DNA of 7,603 bases, taken from positions 1 to 7,603 of the forward strand of contig JANYKP010000036.1 of assembly GCA_025358195.1 (NCBI GenBank), given 5' to 3'. Both the position numbers and the translations under genes were made by a program. Below the pieces are notes generated by a model that was not told where the DNA came from, did not search any database, and worked only from the letters and a program-made list of their open reading frames with translations. Every line of letters begins with the position of its first letter. The stretch's first letter is position 1. Source of the DNA: Cyclobacteriaceae bacterium (GTDB lineage Bacteria > Bacteroidota > Bacteroidia > Cytophagales > Cyclobacteriaceae). Below are positions 1-5,288 of this stretch, piece after piece.

Positions 1-503
1 CTTAATCCCGGATTATTTCTAAAAAGTTTTGATGCATACGCAAGACCAACGAGGCGCGGCATTTGCGAGGCTGTGGGGGAAACGTCGGCGCTGCTGTTTT
101 TTAATTTTGAAAGCTGCCTGTAGGCACCCTGTTCGTCGAGCATACGGGTAGCGTAGTGGCCGTTCATCAACCGTCCTGCAGATGCAGGGTCAGCTTCTAC
201 ATCCGGATGCGCATACAACTGTGCGAAATATTGTTGCAATGTAAGCTCACCGATAGCGAGCATCAACGTCTGATCGCGGTAGTAGCCTGAGCGAAAATCA
301 CCGGGCCGGAATACTTTAGCCATTGCCAGCTGGGCCACTTCTTTGCCATCACCGAAAATGCCAAACTTGGCCTTGCCCATAAACACTTCCTTGCGACCAA
401 GGATACTCGCTTCACGACTTGAGCATGCCAATCGGTAGTCTTCCAGGATGGAGGCAGTCTTCTTTTCAGAAAATTTTGACCTGATGGTTTTTGTTTGACT
501 CAT
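1..503 (-). CDS. 2-oxoacid (branched-chain type) dehydrogenase E1, alpha/beta-fusion type, N-terminal part
   Basis: Reading the minus strand from the ATG at 501-503 gives 167 codons with no stop before the window edge, so the 3' part is missing. The protein resembles the E1 alpha half of thiamine-diphosphate 2-oxoacid dehydrogenases. Features include GKEVAQLAMAKVF (about 53-65), then GDFRSGYYRDQT (68-79), the segment QQYFAQLYAHPDVEADP (90-106), SAGRLMNGHYATR (108-120) and a later SxxTASQMPR stretch (142-150). This pattern is typical of the roughly 650-800-residue Bacteroidota proteins in which E1 alpha and beta are fused. The fusion is inferred, since only the start is present. By family knowledge E1 decarboxylates branched-chain 2-oxoacids in the cytoplasm and passes the acyl group to the lipoyl E2. 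The diphosphate-binding GDG motif lies outside the window. The gene is downstream of the AIG2-like gene on the same strand, 190 bases away, but has its own promoter and a hairpin-rich leader. No Shine-Dalgarno site is seen. Confidence 0.88.
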   Translation of the reverse strand, partial: MSQTKTIRSKFSEKKTASILEDYRLACSSREASILGRKEVFMGKAKFGIFGDGKEVAQLAMAKVFRPGDFRSGYYRDQTLMLAIGELTLQQYFAQLYAHPDVEADPASAGRLMNGHYATRMLDEQGAYRQLSKLKNSSADVSPTASQMPRLVGLAYASKLFRNNPGL

Positions 504-520
504 AGATCTTATATCGGGCT

Positions 521-615
521 TTAACCGCGGAGGCGCGGAGACGCTAAGGAATACAATAAAATAATTCTTTGCGTCTTTGCGCCTCCGCAGTTAACCATAG
601 GAGGCGCAAAAGACG
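521..615 (-). repeat. Three-armed inverted repeat in the leader of the E1 gene
   Basis: Three related arms are visible. Taken in minus-strand (mRNA) order, they are arm A at 615-600, arm B at 594-571 and arm C at 544-521. Arms B and C form a 24-position stem with 21 Watson-Crick pairs, one G-U pair and two A-C mismatches, around a 26-base AT-rich loop. Arms A and B also pair: 15 consecutive Watson-Crick pairs broken only by one bulged T, with a 13-base loop. The core is GGAGGCGC followed by (A/G)-rich AGACG. B can be in only one of the two stems. No T-run follows arm C, so it is not a classic terminator; arm C ends 17 bases before the E1 start codon. GC-rich words of this kind look like a dispersed intergenic palindrome family, but that is recall and not something the window proves, since it holds only this one cluster. 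Confidence 0.85.
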
Positions 616-623
616 GTATAAAT

Positions 624-655
624 CAAAATTAGGGAAATATACAGGAGCGTTCAAA
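624..655 (-). promoter_or_regulatory. Bacteroidota-type promoter for the E1 gene
   Basis: On the minus strand TTTG (655-652) is followed by exactly 20 bases and then TAATTTTG (631-624). This fits the known Bacteroidota sigma-ABfr-type consensus of -33 TTTG, 19-21 bases, -7 TAnnTTTG. Transcription should begin near 617, giving a leader of about 114 nt that contains all three arms of the inverted repeat before the start at 503. It is also 38 bases downstream of the end of the AIG2-like gene, so the E1 gene need not depend on read-through. Confidence 0.65.
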
Positions 656-692
656 ACAGAAAAATTACCCAAATAAAATAGCGGTCTGGTGA

Positions 693-1058
693 TCAGGAGC
701 CAAAGAATTGGACCCAATCGCCGCTTTTGACCAAAGGTTCGGTGCCAGGCTTTTTAAATAGGTAAATACCCACATTCCCATCACGGATCTTTATCTCATC
801 ATAATGATAACCCACGCGCAACTCCAGAGCATGAATGTTCTTTTCTACTCCGGGGTTAATGATCTTAAATATCTCCACCACGATCAGGTCAGAAGCATTA
901 CCCGTTTTGACGGCATAGGGATATTTTTCGAGTGCATATAACTGAAAGCCGCTGATGATTTCCTGAAACAAAAACTCGAGGGAACTTTCAAAATCTTGGT
1001 AATTGATCATTCCCCGGCGAAGAGACCCGTAAAAGGCATAGGTAGAGTGAGCGTTCAT
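693..1058 (-). CDS. Gamma-glutamylcyclotransferase family (AIG2-like) protein
   Basis: This is a 121-residue cytoplasmic protein, a usual length for single-domain AIG2/GGCT-fold proteins. The substrate loop of the family is plain near the N-terminus: AFYGSLRRGM, with YGSLR at residues 10-14. A conserved KYPYAVKTGN strand follows (45-54), then VVEIFKI (60-66) and HALELRVGYHYDE (76-88). E79 there sits where the family's catalytic glutamate is expected; this is by alignment from memory. The C-terminus VKSGDWVQFFG (110-120) matches the end of the fold. Family members release 5-oxoproline from gamma-glutamyl amines or peptides, but the substrate here cannot be deduced. It starts 173 bases from ald on the opposite strand and shares its promoter region. 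A minus-strand -7 box lies 29 bases before the ATG. The E1 gene follows on the same strand. Confidence 0.85.
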   Translation of the reverse strand: MNAHSTYAFYGSLRRGMINYQDFESSLEFLFQEIISGFQLYALEKYPYAVKTGNASDLIVVEIFKIINPGVEKNIHALELRVGYHYDEIKIRDGNVGIYLFKKPGTEPLVKSGDWVQFFGS

Positions 1059-1080
1059 GGATGAAAAGGTAGAAAATTAG

Positions 1081-1093
1081 ACGTTTCAAACGT
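1081..1093. promoter_or_regulatory. Perfect 13-bp palindrome, operator candidate
   Basis: ACGTTT-C-AAACGT is a perfect inverted repeat with 6-bp arms and a single centre base. It lies between two divergent genes, covers seven of the eight bases of the -7 box on the minus strand, and overlaps the probable -33 position of the plus-strand promoter. A dimeric repressor bound here could block both genes. Lrp/AsnC-type regulators control ald in other bacteria, but no regulator gene for it is in this window, so the ligand is unknown. Confidence 0.4.
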
Positions 1094-1113
1094 AACTGAA
1101 ATATTTATCTTTG
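1084..1113 (+). promoter_or_regulatory. Probable ald promoter
   Basis: TATCTTTG at 1106-1113 matches the -7 consensus TAnnTTTG exactly. TTTC at 1084-1087, 18 bases upstream, is a one-mismatch -33 element at slightly short spacing. Start of transcription would be near 1120, so the mRNA would begin at or just inside the 5' edge of the hairpin at 1119-1203 and have a leader of about 112 nt. Confidence 0.45.
1087..1094 (-). promoter_or_regulatory. -7 box of the AIG2-like gene promoter
   Basis: The minus strand reads TACGTTTG, an exact match to TAnnTTTG. Transcription would begin near 1080, about 22 bases before the ATG at 1058. No TTTG is found 19-21 bases upstream, so only the -7 half is supported. 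Confidence 0.45.
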
Positions 1114-1118
1114 GGGAG

Positions 1119-1203
1119 TTGGGTGTTAGGTCTTGGGTTTTGGCTTGGACCGTATAACCATGGAGCGATGGCCAAGACCTAAGACCCAACAGCCAACACC
1201 CAA
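1119..1203 (+). repeat. Long imperfect hairpin in the ald leader
   Basis: An outer stem pairs TTGGGTGTT (1119-1127) with AACACCCAA (1195-1203), 9 of 9. An inner stem pairs GGTCTTGGGTTTTGGC (1129-1144) with GCCAAGACCTAAGACC (1171-1186), 16 of 16 when two G-U pairs are allowed. The two stems are separated by one base on the left and eight on the right, with a 26-base loop. The words TTGGGT and GGTCTT recur within the arms, so the element seems built from short repeated units. It ends 28 bases before the ald ATG. No T-run follows. It looks like a dispersed intergenic repeat, but a genome search would be needed to show that. Confidence 0.8.
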
Positions 1204-1231
1204 ACATTCCACCTATAACTTATTCCCAACT

Positions 1232-2347
1232 ATGACAATCGGCGTACCCAAAGAAATTAAGAACAATGAAAACCGAGTAGCCCTTACACCCGCGGGAACT
1301 CAGGAACTTACGCGCAGGGGTCACACGGTGTATATACAAGCGACTGCAGGAGACGGCAGCGGTTTCAGCGACCAGGAGTACACGAAGGCAGGCGGCAAGA
1401 TTCTCCCGACGGCAGAACAAGTCTTCGGCACGGCGGAGATGATTATTAAAGTGAAAGAACCCGTTGAACAAGAGTATAATCTGATTCGCAAAGATCAATT
1501 GGTATTCACCTATTTTCATTTTGCTTCTTACGAGCCGCTGGCCCACGCCATGATCAAGACCGGTGCAGTTTGCCTTGCTTATGAAACAGTAGAGCGTGTT
1601 GATGGAAGTCTTCCCTTGCTGATACCGATGAGCGAGGTGGCGGGACGGATGTCCATACAGGAAGGTGCCAAGTATTTGGAGAAGCCGTTGAAGGGCCGTG
1701 GAATTTTATTAGGCGGAGTGCCCGGTGTGATGCCCGCGAAAGTTCTTATTCTCGGTGGTGGTGTAGTAGGTACCAATGCAGCAAAGATTGCGGCAGGCAT
1801 GGGCGCGGATGTAACGATCACCGATGTGAACATCAACCGCCTGCGCTACCTCGACGATGTGATGCCAAAGAACGTACACACAATGGTCTCCAACGACTAC
1901 GTGTTGCGCGAGTTAGTAAAGACCCACGACCTGATCATTGGTGCCGTGCTTGTTCCCGGAGCTAAAGCTCCCAAACTCATCACACGTGACATGCTCTCCA
2001 CCATGCGACCGGGCACTGTGCTGGTGGATGTAGCGGTAGACCAGGGAGGATGCATTGAAACCTGTAAACCCACCACGCATGAAAATCCCACCTACATCAT
2101 TGACGATGTGGTTCACTATTGTGTTGCCAACATGCCTGGTGCGGTGCCGTACACCTCTACCCTTGCGCTCACCAATGCTACCCTTCCCTACGCGATCAAA
2201 CTTGCCAGCCATGGCTGGAAGAAAGCCTGTCAGGATAGCACCGAGTTGCGCAAAGGTTTGAATGTGATACAGGGCAAAGTGGTGTACAAGGCGGTGGCGG
2301 ATGCGTTTGGTTTGCCGTTTACGGAGGTGAAGGAGTTTTTGGGGTAG
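1232..2347 (+). CDS. ald: Alanine dehydrogenase
   Basis: Alanine dehydrogenase interconverts L-alanine with pyruvate and ammonium using NAD+, and acts in the cytoplasm, usually as a hexamer. The start at 1232 gives 371 residues, the usual family length, beginning MTIGVPKEIKNNENRVALTP. A longer reading from 1133 adds 33 residues that are encoded by the hairpin repeat and look nothing like the family, so it was rejected. All key residues known from the mycobacterial enzyme fall at the expected places: R15, K75 (in KVKEP) and H96 (in TYFHFA) for pyruvate binding and catalysis, GGGVVG at 175-180 and D198 for NAD+ (the aspartate favours NAD+ over NADP+), and D270 in DVAVDQGG. The protein appears intact. 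It is divergent from the AIG2-like gene; no partner gene follows within 250 bases. Confidence 0.97.
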   Translation: MTIGVPKEIKNNENRVALTPAGTQELTRRGHTVYIQATAGDGSGFSDQEYTKAGGKILPTAEQVFGTAEMIIKVKEPVEQEYNLIRKDQLVFTYFHFASYEPLAHAMIKTGAVCLAYETVERVDGSLPLLIPMSEVAGRMSIQEGAKYLEKPLKGRGILLGGVPGVMPAKVLILGGGVVGTNAAKIAAGMGADVTITDVNINRLRYLDDVMPKNVHTMVSNDYVLRELVKTHDLIIGAVLVPGAKAPKLITRDMLSTMRPGTVLVDVAVDQGGCIETCKPTTHENPTYIIDDVVHYCVANMPGAVPYTSTLALTNATLPYAIKLASHGWKKACQDSTELRKGLNVIQGKVVYKAVADAFGLPFTEVKEFLG

Positions 2348-2598
2348 GAACAAGTTTGACTTGGCTGCAAAGACATATTTACAAAAGGGCGAGATTCACA
2401 CCTGACTTGAAAAGTTTTTTTTATTTCGCTCACCCACATGGGACAGATCGCAGTTGATCGGAACTTATCATACTTCGAATTACCAAGCCCTCCTATTCCC
2501 GCCACTGCATATGCACTCACGTTGGCAGCAAACTGTTCTCAAAATTCATCCACAACAATTATAAGAAAAAACGTAAATTCGCACAAACAAGTAAAGAG
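2348..2598. other. Spacer between ald and the antitoxin gene
   Basis: No convincing gene is present in these 251 bases. Short open frames occur on both strands (for example the minus frame ending at 2230) but they resemble no family and run into ald. A tiny inverted repeat (ACTT-GAA-AAGT, 2405-2415) is followed by eight T residues (2415-2422) and could be a weak ald terminator. TAAATTCG at 2574-2581 is a one-mismatch -7 box 17 bases before the antitoxin ATG, with no matching -33 element. Confidence 0.4.
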
Positions 2599-2814
2599 AT
2601 GTCAACAACAGAATTGAGGAAGCGGCTTATTGACAAAATTCAAGAGACTGACAATGAAAAGCTGCTTGAACTGGAGACTGAGAATATCGACGTATATAAA
2701 CTAACAGTTGATCAAAGAAAGGCCGTTGCGGAGGCCAGGCAGCAAATCAAAGACGGCAAATTCCTGACCGACGATCAGGCAAATAATGAAATCGACGGAT
2801 GGTTAAGCAAATAG
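2599..2814 (+). CDS. Small antitoxin of a RelE/ParE-type toxin-antitoxin pair
   Basis: This is a 71-residue, highly charged protein with two predicted helical stretches: residues 3-28 (TELRKRLIDKIQETDNEKLLELETEN) and a C-terminal part with YKLTVDQ (33-39), RQQIKDGKFLTDDQ (47-60) and IDGWLSK at the end. The shape, namely a leucine-rich N-terminal helix, an LTxxQ helix, a GKxLT turn and a closing W-L, is that of small unstable antitoxins paired with ParE/RelE toxins in Bacteroidota. This is recognition by pattern; no specific family name is claimed. By family knowledge the C-terminal half wraps around and blocks the toxin. The gene overlaps the toxin start by 16 bases, as in co-translated pairs. 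A purine-rich AAAGAG lies directly before the ATG. The reading frame is intact. Confidence 0.75.
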   Translation: MSTTELRKRLIDKIQETDNEKLLELETENIDVYKLTVDQRKAVAEARQQIKDGKFLTDDQANNEIDGWLSK

Positions 2815-3100
2815 TCTGGTCTTTCAGGCGCAGAAAGACAGGAGAGGGATTTTAGATTATTGGCGCCTAAGGAACAAATCCAATACCTACAGTAAAAAAT
2901 TAAATCAGCTTTTTAAGGATTCAATCCTAATTATCAGGGACTTTCCTCAGATCGGCAAATTAACGGATGACCCCACTATAAGAATAAAAACTGTGCGGGA
3001 TTATTTAATATTTTATGAAGAGACTGAAACCCAGATTTTCATTCTAACCATTTGGGATAGTCGACAAGACCCTGATAAACTAAAAGAAATTCTCAAGTGA
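2799..3100 (+). pseudogene. RelE/ParE-family toxin, frameshifted
   Basis: Translation from ATG 2799 gives MVKQIVWSFR and then runs into TAG at 2853-2855. Moving to the next frame at 2828 restores a clear RelE/ParE toxin through TGA 3098-3100: AQKDRRGILDYWRLRN, then IIRDFPQIGK, RIKTVRDYLIFYEE and ILTIWDSRQDP, with basic residues and the DYLIFYE/IWDSRQDP end typical of the family. The joined product would be about 100 residues, the normal length. Restoring one G in the AGGCG at 2826-2830 (AGGGCG) makes it whole, so a single-base loss explains everything. No start codon in the second frame lies early enough to rescue it, and no slippery site is present. By family knowledge intact members inhibit translation (RelE) or gyrase (ParE); which applies cannot be told. 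Either a true disabled gene or a sequencing error in a short G run. Confidence 0.85.
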
Positions 3101-3135
3101 AACGGCCAATTGTCAATCGAGTATAAGGCCCCGTT
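3101..3135. terminator. Possible hairpin between convergent genes
   Basis: AACGGCC (3101-3107) faces GGCCCCGTT (3127-3135): five outer pairs, a two-base bulge and two inner pairs, with a 19-base loop. It begins on the base after the toxin stop and lies between that gene and the convergent receiver gene. There is no T-run on either side, so a terminator role is only suggested by position. Confidence 0.2.
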
Positions 3136-3193
3136 AGCATCGCTGAGTAACATAAGCCTGAATGATTCCTGCAAAAGGGTGTAAGCCTCATCC

Positions 3194-3625
3194 TTATTCA
3201 TCTCCGTACTCACTTGGCGCAATGCATTCTCTCCAATATTCCATTATTTTTCGGATGGTATTCTCTAGTTTTTGATGCGTATCGGGCTTCACAAAAAAAC
3301 CCTGAACTGACATCGCGTATGCCTCCACAACCGATTTCCTATTTGCACTGGTTGTGAAAAATAAATACGGAATACATTTCAAATGCAGCTGTTCGTTTGT
3401 ATGAATCCTGCTTCGTAATTCAAATCCGTTAATCTTAGGCATGTTAATATCTGAAAGAATGAGAAAAGGAATTGTGTCCGTTTTATTAAGATACTCAAGC
3501 GCCAAATCTCCATCCTTAAAAAAAACTATTTTATTCTTGTAGTCCAGAATCTTGAATATTTCACTAAGTACAATCTGATCATCCTCATCATCCTCAATAA
3601 CTACTACGGGACCATTTTTATTCAT
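3194..3625 (-). CDS. Single-domain response regulator (receiver only)
   Basis: This 143-residue protein consists of one CheY-like receiver domain with no output domain. The acidic metal-binding residues are in VVVIEDDEDD (D12, D13), the phosphate acceptor is D59 in LSDINMP, the switch threonine is T91 or T92 in FFTTSA, and the conserved lysine is K113 in FVKPD. The IEDDEDDQ start and the SDINMPKINGFEL segment match the stand-alone receivers of the Rcp1-like group common in Bacteroidota. Family members relay phosphate or act through protein contact in the cytoplasm. The gene is divergent from a sensor kinase 282 bases away, the likeliest partner. A TAACTTTG -7 box lies 31 bases before the ATG. 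The gene is convergent with the toxin-antitoxin pair. Confidence 0.92.
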   Translation of the reverse strand: MNKNGPVVVIEDDEDDQIVLSEIFKILDYKNKIVFFKDGDLALEYLNKTDTIPFLILSDINMPKINGFELRSRIHTNEQLHLKCIPYLFFTTSANRKSVVEAYAMSVQGFFVKPDTHQKLENTIRKIMEYWRECIAPSEYGDE

Positions 3626-3907
3626 AAAAGTTTATTTTATCGGTAAATGTATGAATCAAAGTTATCCGAAAAGTGTTGGAACTCATATTTTTAAGAAAAC
3701 ATTTTCATCAGGATCTATCAAAAAACCAATGGAATGTTACGCCCCATCCGGCATACACAAACAAAGGCGGTAAACCCACCCCACGCTGACAAGGGACCGC
3801 TCTTTTTCATTCACATCCGATTACAATTCCGTATTCAATTAAATAATGTGTGGTGATTCTTAAAATACTCCAAATTTCTGAGTAACTTAATCAGTCAGAC
3901 TTAAAAA
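3626..3907. other. Divergent spacer between receiver and kinase genes
   Basis: The 282 bases hold no gene that can be supported. The receiver-side promoter is described separately. On the kinase side no clear TAnnTTTG box is seen. A hairpin GCGGT (3767-3771) with CCC (3775-3777) pairs with GGG-ACCGC (3793-3800) and is followed by TCTTTTT; it resembles a weak terminator or leader attenuator on the plus strand, about 107 bases before the kinase start. Its meaning is unclear because no plus-strand transcript is expected to enter it except from the toxin-antitoxin operon or an unseen promoter. Confidence 0.35.
3657..3664 (-). promoter_or_regulatory. -7 box of the receiver gene promoter
   Basis: The minus strand reads TAACTTTG, an exact TAnnTTTG match. 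Transcription would begin near 3650 with a leader of about 25 nt. No TTTG stands 19-21 bases upstream, so the call rests on the -7 box and its sensible distance to the start. Confidence 0.4.
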
Positions 3908-5200
3908 ATGCTGTTCAAAAAAATCATTCTGTCCCCCGATCAGGAGCAAGCGTATTACCGCTTCATGCTCAAATACGAAATCAATTCACTCAAAATAGTG
4001 TGTTTTGTCGGCATAGTCCACACAATCTTATTTCTTACCATTGACTATTGGCGTGTTGACCATTTTTTGTACACAGCGCTTCACCGCACCGCCATGGGAC
4101 TGGTGCTGGTCGGGGTTGCTTTGGTCCTCTATAAAAGTACGCTTACGGTCTGGCGTTACAACTTCCTCTGTATCCTTACAGGCACTGCCATACTTATTCT
4201 TAGTTTTTCCATGGACCTCACTGCACGAACATTGTCATTTTTTCTCCCCAACTTTATCTGTCTCTTGTTCTATGCATTTAATGCCGGTCTGGGCCATCCG
4301 CTGAAATTTAAATCCATCCAGACGGGAATTTTTTTGCTATGCTTTGTTTTATACTCCGTTTACTTCTCCGAACATAAGAATTTTCACCTTTCACAGTCAT
4401 GGAATCTTTTGGTTAATGCAACCATTTCGTTGTTAATCGCCTTTTTAATTGAACGCTATAAACGTCTTAATTTTGTGCAACGCGAGGAATTGGTCAATGC
4501 AAGAAGAAAAATTGAAGAACTGAATAATCTCAAAACCAGGTTGATCTCCGTTCTTTCTCACGACTTGAGTTCGCCGCTCAACAGCCTGAAAGGATTGCTT
4601 CAACTGAAGAAAGATAATTTGCTTTCTGCACAAGAATTGGATCATCATTCTGAAAAAGTGAAAAAATCACTCGAGAATGCATTAGACATGTTGCAAAATC
4701 TTGTGCGTTGGTCAAGCACACAACTCGAAGGTTTTAAATCAATAAAAGAGAAAATTGACCTTCAAAAAACTATCGCTGAAGTAATTGAATCGGTTGAGAT
4801 TACCGCTTCCATGAAAAAAATAACGATTCTAAACCAAATAAAAAATACGGGCCAACTGATTCTTGATCCCGAGATATTAAAACTTGTTGCAAGAAATTTT
4901 CTCACAAATAGTATCAAGTTTTCTCACCCCGGATCTTTTGTTGTAATCACTTCGAATGTTCAGGCCGATTCATTTACACTTTCCGTTCAGGATACCGGCA
5001 TCGGTATGTCTCAAGAAGACCTGAAAAAACTTTTCGTCCCTAAAAAACTTTCAAGAATGGGCACTCAAAACGAGAACGGATCAGGCATCGGCCTGGTGAT
5101 TACAAAAGAATTTGCAGAAATGATGAACGGAACAATCTCAGTAAAATCTGAAGAAGGAAAAGGCTCTACATTTTCTGCTACATTCCCGCTACATTTGTAA
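3908..5200 (+). CDS. Six-TM sensor histidine kinase
   Basis: This 430-residue inner-membrane kinase has about six hydrophobic segments (near 27-46, 58-76, 86-103, 109-127, 138-153, 166-182) with almost no extracytoplasmic loop, so it probably senses something in or at the membrane. A charged coiled linker (about 188-212) leads to the H-box SVLSHDLSSPLNSL, with H218 as the phosphorylated histidine. The ATPase domain has the N-box (ARNFLTNSIKFS, N330 and N334), G1 (DTGIGM, 362-367), the KLFVP segment (374-378) and G2 (GSGIGL, 391-396), and all expected ATP-binding glycines are present. The residue four after the histidine is S222 where the classic phosphatase motif has T or N. There is no PAS, HAMP or receiver domain. 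The divergent single-domain receiver is the probable partner. Start chosen as the first ATG of the frame; no Shine-Dalgarno site. Confidence 0.93.
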   Translation: MLFKKIILSPDQEQAYYRFMLKYEINSLKIVCFVGIVHTILFLTIDYWRVDHFLYTALHRTAMGLVLVGVALVLYKSTLTVWRYNFLCILTGTAILILSFSMDLTARTLSFFLPNFICLLFYAFNAGLGHPLKFKSIQTGIFLLCFVLYSVYFSEHKNFHLSQSWNLLVNATISLLIAFLIERYKRLNFVQREELVNARRKIEELNNLKTRLISVLSHDLSSPLNSLKGLLQLKKDNLLSAQELDHHSEKVKKSLENALDMLQNLVRWSSTQLEGFKSIKEKIDLQKTIAEVIESVEITASMKKITILNQIKNTGQLILDPEILKLVARNFLTNSIKFSHPGSFVVITSNVQADSFTLSVQDTGIGMSQEDLKKLFVPKKLSRMGTQNENGSGIGLVITKEFAEMMNGTISVKSEEGKGSTFSATFPLHL

Positions 5201-5206
5201 TGTGAA

Positions 5207-5254
5207 CGTTAACCACTAAATTAACGATGCGTACGTAGCCACTCCGGACATCGT
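5207..5254. repeat. Two small inverted repeats after the kinase gene
   Basis: CGTTAA (5207-5212) and TTAACG (5221-5226) form a perfect 6-bp inverted repeat with an 8-base loop. ACGATG (5224-5229) and CATCGT (5249-5254) form another 6-bp pair overlapping it. Neither has a T-run. They sit in the 88-base spacer before the TPR lipoprotein gene and could be operator sites, weak termination signals or chance. Confidence 0.25.
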
Positions 5255-5288
5255 ACAGGTTGTTTCAATTTAAAATATTTGACACAAG

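Noticed and set aside
521..615. CRISPR or IS-end interpretation of the repeat cluster
   Set aside because: The arms are inverted rather than regularly spaced direct repeats, there is no transposase or target duplication, and there are only three arms.
1133..1231. N-terminal 33-residue extension of alanine dehydrogenase
   Set aside because: It is encoded by the hairpin repeat, does not resemble the family, and the start at 1232 puts R15, K75, H96, D198 and D270 at the known positions.
1220..2520. Several open frames on the minus strand, and one on the plus strand, inside ald
   Set aside because: They overlap a complete, well-supported enzyme gene and read as low-complexity shadows with no recognisable motif.
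2230..2520. 96-residue minus-strand frame reaching into the spacer after ald
   Set aside because: A third of it is antisense to ald and the remainder matches nothing I recognise; no promoter or start signal supports it.
2826..2835. Programmed ribosomal frameshifting in the toxin gene
   Set aside because: There is no slippery heptamer, and no supporting stem-loop or internal Shine-Dalgarno site is evident; loss of a G in a short run is simpler.
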